The translations under genes and the position numbers were made by a program. A stretch of 13,205 bases of DNA from Candidatus Kapaibacterium sp. (lineage in GTDB: Bacteria; Bacteroidota; Ignavibacteria; Kapaibacteriales; Kapaibacteriaceae): positions 1-13,205 of the forward strand of contig JAURNF010000178.1 in the NCBI GenBank assembly GCA_030830285.1, read 5' to 3'. The notes below the pieces were generated by a model that made no database searches, was not told where the DNA came from, and was given only the letters and a program-made list of their open reading frames with translations. The number at the start of each line of letters is the position of its first letter. Position 1 is the first letter of the stretch. Below, in pieces: positions 7,511-13,205 of this stretch.

Positions 7511-9399
7511 GAGAGGTCGGATGGAGGGTCATCAAAGCGACGTCGAAGATTCTCACGACGTGAGATCATGGACGTGATCTGGAAGATATAGCGTTTGCGC
7601 TCATCGATGTCAATGGTCGTCTCAATGCGCTGTGTCATCTCGTCGATTCGCTGATGGAGTCGATGAATCTCGATGTTGAGAAGGGCATCGCGAATCGGCT
7701 TCTTCATATCGTACTCGGGCATGTCCACATTGAACCTAGCCCACGAGTCACTCGGTGACGATGAAGCAAACAAAATATCGGCGATTTCACGTCGCTCATC
7801 AGTTGAGAGTTCCTCGTCGTTGAGCAGTGGCTGCGTGAGCTCCCCGTGTTCTTCTTCAGCGATCATCATGCGGCGGAAAATGCGCCTACCGCCATCGCTC
7901 CAGAACGTTTCGTCAGAAACGTGGTAGGTGTTGAGCAACATCGCAAGACCATCCTCCAGTGTGAGTGCCACCCGCAGGAGTTCACGCTCTGGCGGCAGAA
8001 GCACTGCCACAAGCCGTGGTGGTGCTTCCAGTGCTGGTGCGGCTGATGCTGCGTCAGGAGTGCTCTGCCGTTGTTGATACGGTGTCGACGGCGTGCTTGG
8101 TCGACGTTGAACAACACCTCGCAGCTCAGCGGCAAGGTACGCTTCGTCGAGACGGAACATCTCCGAGAGATCGCGAATCAAGAACTGATGTCGCAGCGTG
8201 TCTGGCACAGACCCGATCCACTCGAGCATTGTGCGCACGGCCTTCGCCTGTTGGACGGGGTCATTCAGCAGACCCTGTCGCTTGAACCGTTCCGTTTGGT
8301 GCACCAGCCATGAAGGTGCCGATGCAATCATCGATCGTAGTGATTCAGCACCTTGATCGCGCACAAGCGAGTCTGGATCGCTTCCAGGAGGAAGCACAAC
8401 GCACTTCACATCGAAGCCAACGGCAAGACCAAGCTCAATGCCTCGCGTAATCGCTTTCTGTCCGGCTTCGTCACTATCAAACACCAACACGATCGTGTCT
8501 GCATATCGCTGCAATCGTCGCAACTGGTCTGGTGTGAGGGCAGTGCCCGAGCTTGCTACGGTATTCGTGAATCCAGCTTGATGCAGTGTGATAACATCGG
8601 CTTGACCCTCAACGAGGATAGCCGTGCGTTGTTCACTGATTGAGCGTTTTGCCTGCGACAGACCGTAGAGGACACGACTCTTGTCGAAGAGAAGACTTTG
8701 TGGTGAGTTGATGTACTTCGGCGAACCGGGATCATCAACAATCGTACGTGCGCTGAAGCCCACAACACGTCCCGACTCGTCGCTGATTGCAAACATCGCG
8801 CGACCACGGAAACGGTCATACGTCTTCCCGTCTTCACGCGTGATGACAAGTCCAGCGTCGACCAAATGTTCGATCGTGAAGCCACGCGTGAGCAACGAAT
8901 TCATCGTGGTATCCCATGCAGCTGGCGATGCACCAAGTGCGAAGGACGAGATGATTTCTGCACCAAAGCCGCGGCGTTCGAAGTATGCGCGTGCCGTTGC
9001 ACCATCAGACGATGCAAGTGTCTCCTGGTAGAAGATGCTTGCTTCACGCAATGCGCGCATCGCAGCATCTCGTCGAGCCAGTTCACCAGTTGGATCGTCG
9101 CGTTCTTCTTCTGGGATATCGATGCCCGATCGTTGAGCCAGATGCTTGATCGCATCAACAAAGCCCATGTGCAGGTGCTCTTCGACAAACGTGATCACGT
9201 TGCCAGCTTTACCGCAGCCAAAGCACTTGTATATGCCGCGCTCGGGATTGACGTTGAACGACGGAGTCTTTTCCTTGTGGAATGGGCACAATCCGAGGTA
9301 GTTCTTCGTTGATCGCTTAAGCTGTACGTGCTCACCAATCACATCGACGATGTCGGACTGTGATCGAACTTGATCGATGATATGTTGTGGGATGCGCAC
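7474..9399 (-). CDS. dnaG: DNA primase
   Basis: 641 aa, normal DnaG length. It makes RNA primers at the replication fork. A CHC2 zinc-binding domain comes first: C38-x2-H41-x17-C59-x2-C62 (LCPFHKEKTPSF, YKCFGCG). The catalytic core has the basic RFRGR motif (196-200) and a TOPRIM fold with E264 in ILVEGQADVI and the metal-binding acids in VFDSDEAG (308-311). EGQADVI replaces the E. coli-type EGYMDV. The C-terminal third (from about 430) is the variable helicase-interaction region and contains a Q/P/T-rich linker. The start is GTG at 9399, giving the expected MRIPQHIIDQVRSQSDIVDVI, 5 nt after the folK stop. The 3' end overlaps ybbR. Confidence 0.97.
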   Translation of the reverse strand: MRIPQHIIDQVRSQSDIVDVIGEHVQLKRSTKNYLGLCPFHKEKTPSFNVNPERGIYKCFGCGKAGNVITFVEEHLHMGFVDAIKHLAQRSGIDIPEEERDDPTGELARRDAAMRALREASIFYQETLASSDGATARAYFERRGFGAEIISSFALGASPAAWDTTMNSLLTRGFTIEHLVDAGLVITREDGKTYDRFRGRAMFAISDESGRVVGFSARTIVDDPGSPKYINSPQSLLFDKSRVLYGLSQAKRSISEQRTAILVEGQADVITLHQAGFTNTVASSGTALTPDQLRRLQRYADTIVLVFDSDEAGQKAITRGIELGLAVGFDVKCVVLPPGSDPDSLVRDQGAESLRSMIASAPSWLVHQTERFKRQGLLNDPVQQAKAVRTMLEWIGSVPDTLRHQFLIRDLSEMFRLDEAYLAAELRGVVQRRPSTPSTPYQQRQSTPDAASAAPALEAPPRLVAVLLPPERELLRVALTLEDGLAMLLNTYHVSDETFWSDGGRRIFRRMMIAEEEHGELTQPLLNDEELSTDERREIADILFASSSPSDSWARFNVDMPEYDMKKPIRDALLNIEIHRLHQRIDEMTQRIETTIDIDERKRYIFQITSMISRRENLRRRFDDPPSDLSWLNDDSASVRS

Positions 9400-9404
9400 G
9401 GACG

Positions 9405-9890
9405 TTACGCTACCACATCAACGGTGGAGGTATCGCTGCATACTGCCAAGAGCTGCTCAATAGTCTGTCCACTCCGTGGGCACACGAGCGTTGATGCGAT
9501 CTCAAAGCTTGGCACCAGAACAAACCGGCGCTCAGACATACGCTCATGTGGAATGTGGATTCCATCGTCGTCGAACACCTCGCCCTCGATGATGATTACG
9601 TCGATATCGATCTCGCGTTCACGCCAACGCTCACGTTGCGTGCGACCAAGCATCTGCTCGATTGCCTTGCAGCGATCGTGGATCTCGCGTGCAGCCAGAT
9701 CACTGGTGCCAATCATCGCACCATTGACGAACTGAGGTTGATCGACATAGCCCACTGGTTCAGTTCGCCATAGTCGGGACCGTTGCGGTCGTGTAAGAAA
9801 CGACCGTTCGAGTTCGACCATTGCGCGTTGCACCATCGCAACGGAATCGCCGATGTTGGAGCCAAGACCAATCAGGACGCGTCGGGTCAC
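9405..9890 (-). CDS. folK: 2-amino-4-hydroxy-6-hydroxymethyldihydropteridine pyrophosphokinase (HPPK)
   Basis: 161 aa, typical HPPK size. It transfers pyrophosphate from ATP to 6-hydroxymethyl-7,8-dihydropterin in folate synthesis. Visible motifs: the N-terminal VLIGLGSNIGD, the pterin-binding YVDQPQFVNGAM, the arginine-rich loop, the HPPK signature region REREIDIDVIII with both metal-binding aspartates, and IPHERMSERRFVLVP. The start is GTG at 9890, which puts the conserved strand right after the N-terminus; it lies 2 nt after the folB stop. It takes the pterin released by the FolB aldolase encoded just upstream. Short C-terminal extension of no recognised function. Confidence 0.95.
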   Translation of the reverse strand: MTRRVLIGLGSNIGDSVAMVQRAMVELERSFLTRPQRSRLWRTEPVGYVDQPQFVNGAMIGTSDLAAREIHDRCKAIEQMLGRTQRERWREREIDIDVIIIEGEVFDDDGIHIPHERMSERRFVLVPSFEIASTLVCPRSGQTIEQLLAVCSDTSTVDVVA

Positions 9891-9892
9891 GA

Positions 9893-10276
9893 TTAGGCCT
9901 CGTGGCTCACGGTGATTTCCGTCTCGACATAGTCCATCACCTGCTGGATTGGAACACTCACCTTGCGCACGCGGACAGTGGTCTGACGAATGGCGGCGAA
10001 GCGATCGATGATCGACGAAGCCATATCAAACGCAAGTGTCTCGATGAGTTCGCAAGGTTCGCCGTTCATGTGCTCGTTCACGATGAATAGCACTTCCTCG
10101 TAGTTCACAGTGTCGCTGACGTCGTCACTGACTACGGCTTTCATCGTATCGTACCACACATCGACGTCCACCTGGTAGCGTCCACCCAAACTCCGCTCCT
10201 CGTCACGGACCCCGTGAAAGGCATAGAATTCGGCGTTTACGATCGAACAGCGGGTGAGAGTGGTTTGGCGTTTCAT
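9893..10276 (-). CDS. folB: Dihydroneopterin aldolase
   Basis: 127 aa from the ATG at 10276. It cleaves 7,8-dihydroneopterin to 6-hydroxymethyl-7,8-dihydropterin and glycolaldehyde. The signature FYAFHGVRDEERSLGGRY (17-34) carries the conserved glutamate E27; E79 in LIETLAFDM anchors the pterin; and K105 in VRVRKVSVP is the catalytic lysine equivalent. A TTG eight codons upstream (10300) is an alternative start but would add a non-conserved SSSRSRS peptide, so ATG is preferred. It is the first gene of folB-folK-dnaG-ybbR and is divergent from the ferritin gene across a 128-bp gap. Homologous epimerase activity cannot be excluded. Confidence 0.92.
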   Translation of the reverse strand: MKRQTTLTRCSIVNAEFYAFHGVRDEERSLGGRYQVDVDVWYDTMKAVVSDDVSDTVNYEEVLFIVNEHMNGEPCELIETLAFDMASSIIDRFAAIRQTTVRVRKVSVPIQQVMDYVETEITVSHEA

Positions 10277-10305
10277 GGATCTACTACGTGATGATGACAA
10301 ACAAT

Positions 10306-10380
10306 GGGTTGGTGAGACCCCCGAAACTACCGCCGAAATAGGTAATTTTGTTCCACGCTTTTAGCGTATCTCACCAAACC
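10306..10380. promoter_or_regulatory. Interrupted inverted repeat spanning the folB-ferritin intergenic region
   Basis: GGGTTGGTGAGA (10306-10317) and TCTCACCAAACC (10369-10380) are reverse complements with 11 of 12 positions matching; the inner nine (TTGGTGAGA) are perfect. Their centre falls at about 10343, on the TAATTTTG element. A smaller hairpin, ACGCT-TTT-AGCGT, lies inside at 10355-10367. This could be a paired operator that loops, or an RNA stem in a leader. No known regulator site (for example a Fur box) is recognised. Confidence 0.4.
10343..10350 (+). promoter_or_regulatory. Candidate -7 promoter element for the ferritin gene
   Basis: TAATTTTG matches the Bacteroidota -7 consensus TAnnTTTG and is identical to the element before queF. 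It would give a leader of about 50 nt before the ATG at 10405. A -33 TTG at the usual spacing is not evident; the nearest TTG is about 31 nt upstream. Confidence 0.35.
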
Positions 10381-10404
10381 ACCACTACCATCAAGGATGC
10401 TGGT

Positions 10405-10920
10405 ATGCCAATGAAGCCAAAGCTCGTCGAAGCCTTCCACGCTCAAATTCAAGCTGAGTTCCAGAGTGCCTATACCTACCTCGGGATGGCAGCATGGTTT
10501 ACAGAGAACAACCTTCCTGGTTTTGCGCAGTGGATGCGTGTTCAGTGGGAGGAAGAAACACTGCACGCCATGAAGCTCTATGACTTCCTTCACAACCGCG
10601 GCGAAGCCGTCGCTCTGCGTCCACTGACGTCTCCATCGAAGAAGTACACCAGTGCAGTGAACGTGTTTGAGAACGTTCGTAAGCACGAGCAGATGATCAC
10701 CAAGAGCATCAATGATCTCTATGAGTTGGCGCTCAAGGAAAAGGATTTGCCATCTCAGATCGTGCTTCAGTGGTTTATCAACGAGCAAGTTGAAGAAGAG
10801 GCACAAGTGATGGAGATCATCGAGCGCTTGCGTCTCGTTGGTTCGGATGGTCCATCGATCTATCTCATGGATCGCCAAATGGCAGGGCGCCCTGCACCAA
10901 CAACAGACGCACAGGCGTAA
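10405..10920 (+). CDS. Non-haem ferritin (FtnA-like iron storage protein)
   Basis: 171 aa, standard for a bacterial 24-mer ferritin, which oxidises Fe(II) and stores it as mineral in the cytoplasm. The four-helix ferroxidase ligands line up with E. coli FtnA: E18 (QAEFQSAYTYL), Y25, E51 and H54 (EEETLHAMKLYDF), E95 (RKHEQMIT), and E127, Q128 and E131 (NEQVEEE). No haem-ligand methionine pattern of bacterioferritin is apparent. The ATG at 10405 is chosen over a longer TTG-initiated frame because AAGGA lies 7 nt upstream and the conserved part starts with KPKLVEAFHAQI. It ends 12 nt before rfaE1, so the three plus-strand genes may share transcription, though iron storage and heptose synthesis are not functionally linked. 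Confidence 0.95.
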   Translation: MPMKPKLVEAFHAQIQAEFQSAYTYLGMAAWFTENNLPGFAQWMRVQWEEETLHAMKLYDFLHNRGEAVALRPLTSPSKKYTSAVNVFENVRKHEQMITKSINDLYELALKEKDLPSQIVLQWFINEQVEEEAQVMEIIERLRLVGSDGPSIYLMDRQMAGRPAPTTDAQA

Positions 10921-10932
10921 GGATCTGCATCG

Positions 10933-11919
10933 ATGATTGAGACATCCCAAGAGCGCGCCCAGGAACTGCTTGCTGCATGTCGAACCACGGAAATTGCTGT
11001 GGTTGGTGACGTAATGCTCGACAGGTATTTCTGGGGGAGTGTTCATCGCGTATCGCCAGAAGCACCAGTGCCCGTTGTGGATATCGACAACGAGAGTTTT
11101 CATCTCGGTGGTGCTGCCAACGTTGCGAGCAATCTGCGCGCGTTGGGTGTAACACCACTGCTCTGTGGCGCGATAGGCGACGATTTCTCTGGTCGAATGA
11201 TCTGCGAGATTTGCGATGAGCTTGGCTTGCTCCGTGATGGGCTTGTCACGATTCCTGGACGGCCAACAACGGTGAAGACACGGGTGATTGGCAACAATCA
11301 GCACATCGTGCGTCTTGACCGAGAGACACGTGAACATGTGTCGCCAGATGTGGTGGCGCATCTCGCCTCATTCTTGCGCTCACGTGAATCGCTGTCGGCC
11401 ATTGTCCTCGAGGACTACGACAAAGGATTCCTGTCGCCTCGACTCATCACATCCGTCATCTCTGTCGCGCATGATCGCGGCATCCCAGTGTTTGTCGATC
11501 CGAAGTACCGTCACTTCTTTGACTACACCGAATGCACGGTGTTCAAGCCGAATCGTAAAGAGGCAGCAGATGCGTTGCAGATGAAGATCGCAACGTTGGA
11601 CGACGCACGTCGTGCTGGAGAGCAACTCCTGCAGCGTCTGCGTTGTTCGGCTGTATTGCTCACGCTCGGTGCAGAGGGAATGATGCTCATCGAACGTGGT
11701 GGTGCAGTGAGCACCGTGCCAACGCGTGCAAAGAACGTAGCCGATGTTTCAGGTGCTGGCGATACGGTTGTAGCTACACTTGCAGCGATGATGGCAGCAG
11801 GTGCATCAGTGCGCGAGGCAGCAGCGCTTGCAAACGTTGCCGCAGGGTGCGTGGTGGCAGAGCCGGGAATTGTCGCGGTTACACCCGAAATGCTCATGCA
11901 CGCAGTGAGCGAGTCGTGA
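10933..11919 (+). CDS. rfaE1: D-glycero-beta-D-manno-heptose-7-phosphate kinase (RfaE1/HldE kinase domain)
   Basis: 328 aa, PfkB/ribokinase-family sugar kinase. It phosphorylates heptose 7-phosphate at C1 on the route to ADP-heptose for LPS inner core. Motifs: VVGDVMLDRYFWG with VHRVSPEAPVPVV at the N-terminus (typical of RfaE1), GGAANVASNLRALG (59-72), FVDPKYRHF (187-195), FKPNRKEA, and the PfkB signature DVSGAGDTVVATLA with catalytic base D277. An AAGGA overlapping the ferritin stop, 9 nt ahead, supports the ATG at 10933. The C-terminus lacks the fused adenylyltransferase of E. coli HldE; that function is encoded next, starting GTG inside this stop codon (GTGA overlap). Confidence 0.93.
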   Translation: MIETSQERAQELLAACRTTEIAVVGDVMLDRYFWGSVHRVSPEAPVPVVDIDNESFHLGGAANVASNLRALGVTPLLCGAIGDDFSGRMICEICDELGLLRDGLVTIPGRPTTVKTRVIGNNQHIVRLDRETREHVSPDVVAHLASFLRSRESLSAIVLEDYDKGFLSPRLITSVISVAHDRGIPVFVDPKYRHFFDYTECTVFKPNRKEAADALQMKIATLDDARRAGEQLLQRLRCSAVLLTLGAEGMMLIERGGAVSTVPTRAKNVADVSGAGDTVVATLAAMMAAGASVREAAALANVAAGCVVAEPGIVAVTPEMLMHAVSES

Positions 11920-12203
11920 TCATTCACGCTAATCACGATCGCATTGCCGAACTCGCAGCGTCATTGCGTGCGGATGGCAAGCGTATCGTGTTTACAAACG
12001 GTGTGTTCGACATCTTGCATGCAGGACATGTGACGTATCTCGAGAAGGCGCGTGCGCTGGGCGACGTGCTTGTTGTTGGACTCAACACGGATGCGTCGGT
12101 GCGCCGACTCAAGGGTCCGGAGCGGCCAATCAATAGCGAAGATGATCGGGCATGCGTGATTGCTGCGCTTCGTGCAGTAGACCACGTGATACTCTTTGGT
12201 GAC
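11916..12203 (+). CDS. rfaE2: D-glycero-beta-D-manno-heptose 1-phosphate adenylyltransferase (RfaE2), C-terminally truncated at a sequence junction
   Basis: Only 96 of about 160 expected residues are present. This cytidylyltransferase-like enzyme joins AMP from ATP to heptose 1-phosphate, giving ADP-heptose. FTNGVFDILHAGHVTYLEKA contains the HxGH nucleotide-binding motif (H35-A-G-H38), and VGLNTDASVRRLKGPERPI plus DDRACVIAALRAVDHVILFGD follow as in the family. After FGD the expected D/E-T-P continuation and the last third of the fold are lost; the frame runs into unrelated sequence and stops at 12302. The GTG start at 11916 overlaps the rfaE1 stop (GTGA). The truncation coincides with the start of the opposite-strand RCC1 segment, so it is probably an assembly or template chimera rather than a natural mutation. 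Confidence 0.88.
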
Positions 12204-12208
12204 GCTAT
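12200..12208. other. Bacterial/RCC1 junction, probable chimera breakpoint
   Basis: RfaE2 homology stops after the codon ending at 12203. RCC1 homology, read on the other strand, reaches about codon 12206-12208 (ALGPLKPIA). The two blocks abut with at most a few shared bases, and there is no insertion-sequence end, direct repeat or integrase. Head-to-head joining of two coding segments with loss of part of each gene fits a ligation, amplification or assembly chimera. Confidence 0.7.
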
Positions 12209-13205
12209 GGGCTTGAGAGGGCCAAGAGCTACTGCGAAGTCGCCTCCACAGATGACCTTCTGGATTTCCTTGCGCTTAAGGCTCGCCAGTGGCTTTGGGT
12301 AGACGAGCTTGTCCTCTTTCGCGAAGCCAAGCGCGTCAGATTTGCCCCAGACCCAAACCATCCCAAGTTTATCCTTGAGGCAGCCGAATGTGCCTCCGAC
12401 AGACACGTCGACTACGCCATCCTCTACAATCAGCCGCGGCTCATAGAAGACGCCAAACACGCCAGTTCCCCAGAAGTACAGGGCTCCCTTCGCGTCAATG
12501 GCGGCTGAGTGGTGACCAGTGGCCAGCTGCTTGATGTTTTTGAGCGAAAACATCTGTGTGGGCTTATTCGTGCTTTTCAGGACTTTGGAGCCGAGACCGA
12601 GTTGTCCATATGTATTGTCTCCAAATGTCCAGACATTGCCGCTCGAGTCCAGAGCTTCAGAGTGCACCATCCCCGCACTGACTTGCCGCACATTTACAGA
12701 CAGCGAAACGGGAGATAGTTGCATTGCCTCGTGCCCAAGTTGACCTTTTTCGTTGCTGCCACACGAGAAAACGGTGCCCGTCCGCGTCAAGAAGAGCGAG
12801 TGTGTGCCACCAGCAGCAGTGTGACTGATTTAAATGTTCTTTTGCACAAAGTCGAGGATTGGCGAAGGGCAGCTTTCCTCTGTCCTGGGACGCCCGAGCT
12901 GGCCCTGTCTATTTGAGCCCCAGGAATAGCAAATGCCTGTGTCCTTGGCGACGGCAAGACAGTGGTTCAAGCCACAACTTATCGATCCAATTTTGAACTG
13001 TTGTAGGGCCTTGATTAGCTTTGGAGTCTATTTCTTTTCGCAGCTCGCGTCGAGCCCGAGCTTTTCATATTGATTGGAGCCGGAGCCGTAGACAAGTCCC
13101 TCCTCGGTGACGAGGAAGGTCTGGTCCTCGCCGCAGGCAATCGCCGCGATCCTGATATTGAAAGTGCACGTTTTGGGCTGCTTTACGAGCTCCGACTGCC
13201 CGAGG
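12204..13205 (-). CDS. RCC1-repeat protein fragment, probably eukaryotic nuclear gene with reassigned TAA/TAG
   Basis: An open fragment of about 333 codons (first full codon at 13204), cut by the window end and by the junction. It encodes at least seven consecutive RCC1-type beta-propeller blade units: IACGEDQTFLV, ISCGLNHCLAV, AAGGTHSLFL, VSAGMVHSEAL, LATGHHSAAI, VSVGGTFGCL and VICGGDFAVAL, each but the last followed by a glycine-rich turn such as SWGSNRQGQLG, SCGSNEKGQLG or TFGDNTYGQLGLG. The single frame is interrupted by TAG at 13028-13030 and TAA at 12830-12832, both inside loops between blades, with homology continuous on either side and no TGA anywhere. Under the ciliate/hexamitid code both would be Gln, under the peritrich code Glu. 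A standard-code reading would leave only the part from about 12829 down. Natural substrate unknown; RCC1 propellers are GEFs or protein-binding scaffolds. A decayed bacterial RCC1 gene is the alternative. Confidence 0.75.

Noticed and set aside
10327..11361. A 344-codon open frame on the minus strand opposite ferritin and rfaE1
   Set aside because: It is antisense to two strongly recognised genes, its translation is rich in His, Cys and Trp with no domain pattern, and it arises from the codon bias of the true frames.
11643..12302. A 219-codon plus-strand frame running from rfaE1 through rfaE2 to 12302
   Set aside because: Its first part is an out-of-frame shadow of rfaE1 and its last 33 codons are antisense to RCC1. 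Only 11916-12203 is supported as rfaE2.
12204..13205. Horizontal transfer or a CRISPR/defence island at the right end
   Set aside because: There are no repeats, integrase, att site or transposon ends. The sequence is a plain RCC1 coding fragment in another code cut at the junction, better explained by a chimera.

Overview
The window is a dense stretch of bacterial chromosome (about 1-12203) joined abruptly to a fragment that looks eukaryotic (about 12204-13205). The bacterial part is moderately GC-rich. Its protein styles (a long QueA of about 411 aa, separate RfaE1 and RfaE2 rather than fused HldE, a type I QueF, a DnaG with an EGQADVI TOPRIM motif) suggest the Bacteroidota/Chlorobi side of the FCB group, for example a Kapabacteria- or Ignavibacteria-like organism. 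Three intergenic matches to the Bacteroidota -7 promoter element TAnnTTTG agree with this. It is an inference from protein style, not a proven taxonomy.

Layout. (1) 1-3243, minus strand: queF, queD, gltX, a small lipoprotein and a sigma-54-type response regulator (cut by the window start) are packed with gaps of 2-7 nt or with overlaps, so they probably form one operon. (2) 3324-5261, minus: sppA, a membrane-anchored signal-peptide peptidase, separated from queF by a 16-bp perfect hairpin. (3) 5349-6584, plus: queA, divergent from sppA. (4) 6581-10276, minus: folB, folK, dnaG and ybbR, another tightly packed operon, meeting queA tail to tail with the two stop codons overlapping. (5) 10405-12203, plus: ferritin, then rfaE1 and rfaE2, the last cut off at residue 96. 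(6) 12204-13205, minus: a chain of RCC1 repeats open at the window end and cut at the junction.

How genes work together: QueD and QueF make the 7-deazaguanine precursor preQ1, and QueA later converts preQ1 in tRNA to epoxyqueuosine, so three steps of tRNA queuosine modification are here, next to glutamyl-tRNA synthetase. FolB and FolK are consecutive folate enzymes, co-transcribed with primase and a YbbR-domain membrane protein. RfaE1 and RfaE2 make ADP-heptose for LPS, indicating a Gram-negative envelope.

The most unusual part is the right end. The RCC1 reading frame runs for about 333 codons with no frameshift but crosses one TAG and one TAA and no TGA. Repeat homology continues on both sides of each stop. 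That is the signature of a nuclear code with TAA/TAG reassigned (ciliates, or diplomonads such as Hexamita/Trepomonas). Because the junction also truncates rfaE2, the simplest reading is a chimeric contig (bacterium plus protist), not horizontal transfer.

No tRNA, rRNA, CRISPR array or insertion sequence was seen. No gene-free stretch exceeds 300 bases; the longest intergenic gaps are 128, 87 and 80 bp. I found no convincing undescribed multi-gene system in the bacterial part.
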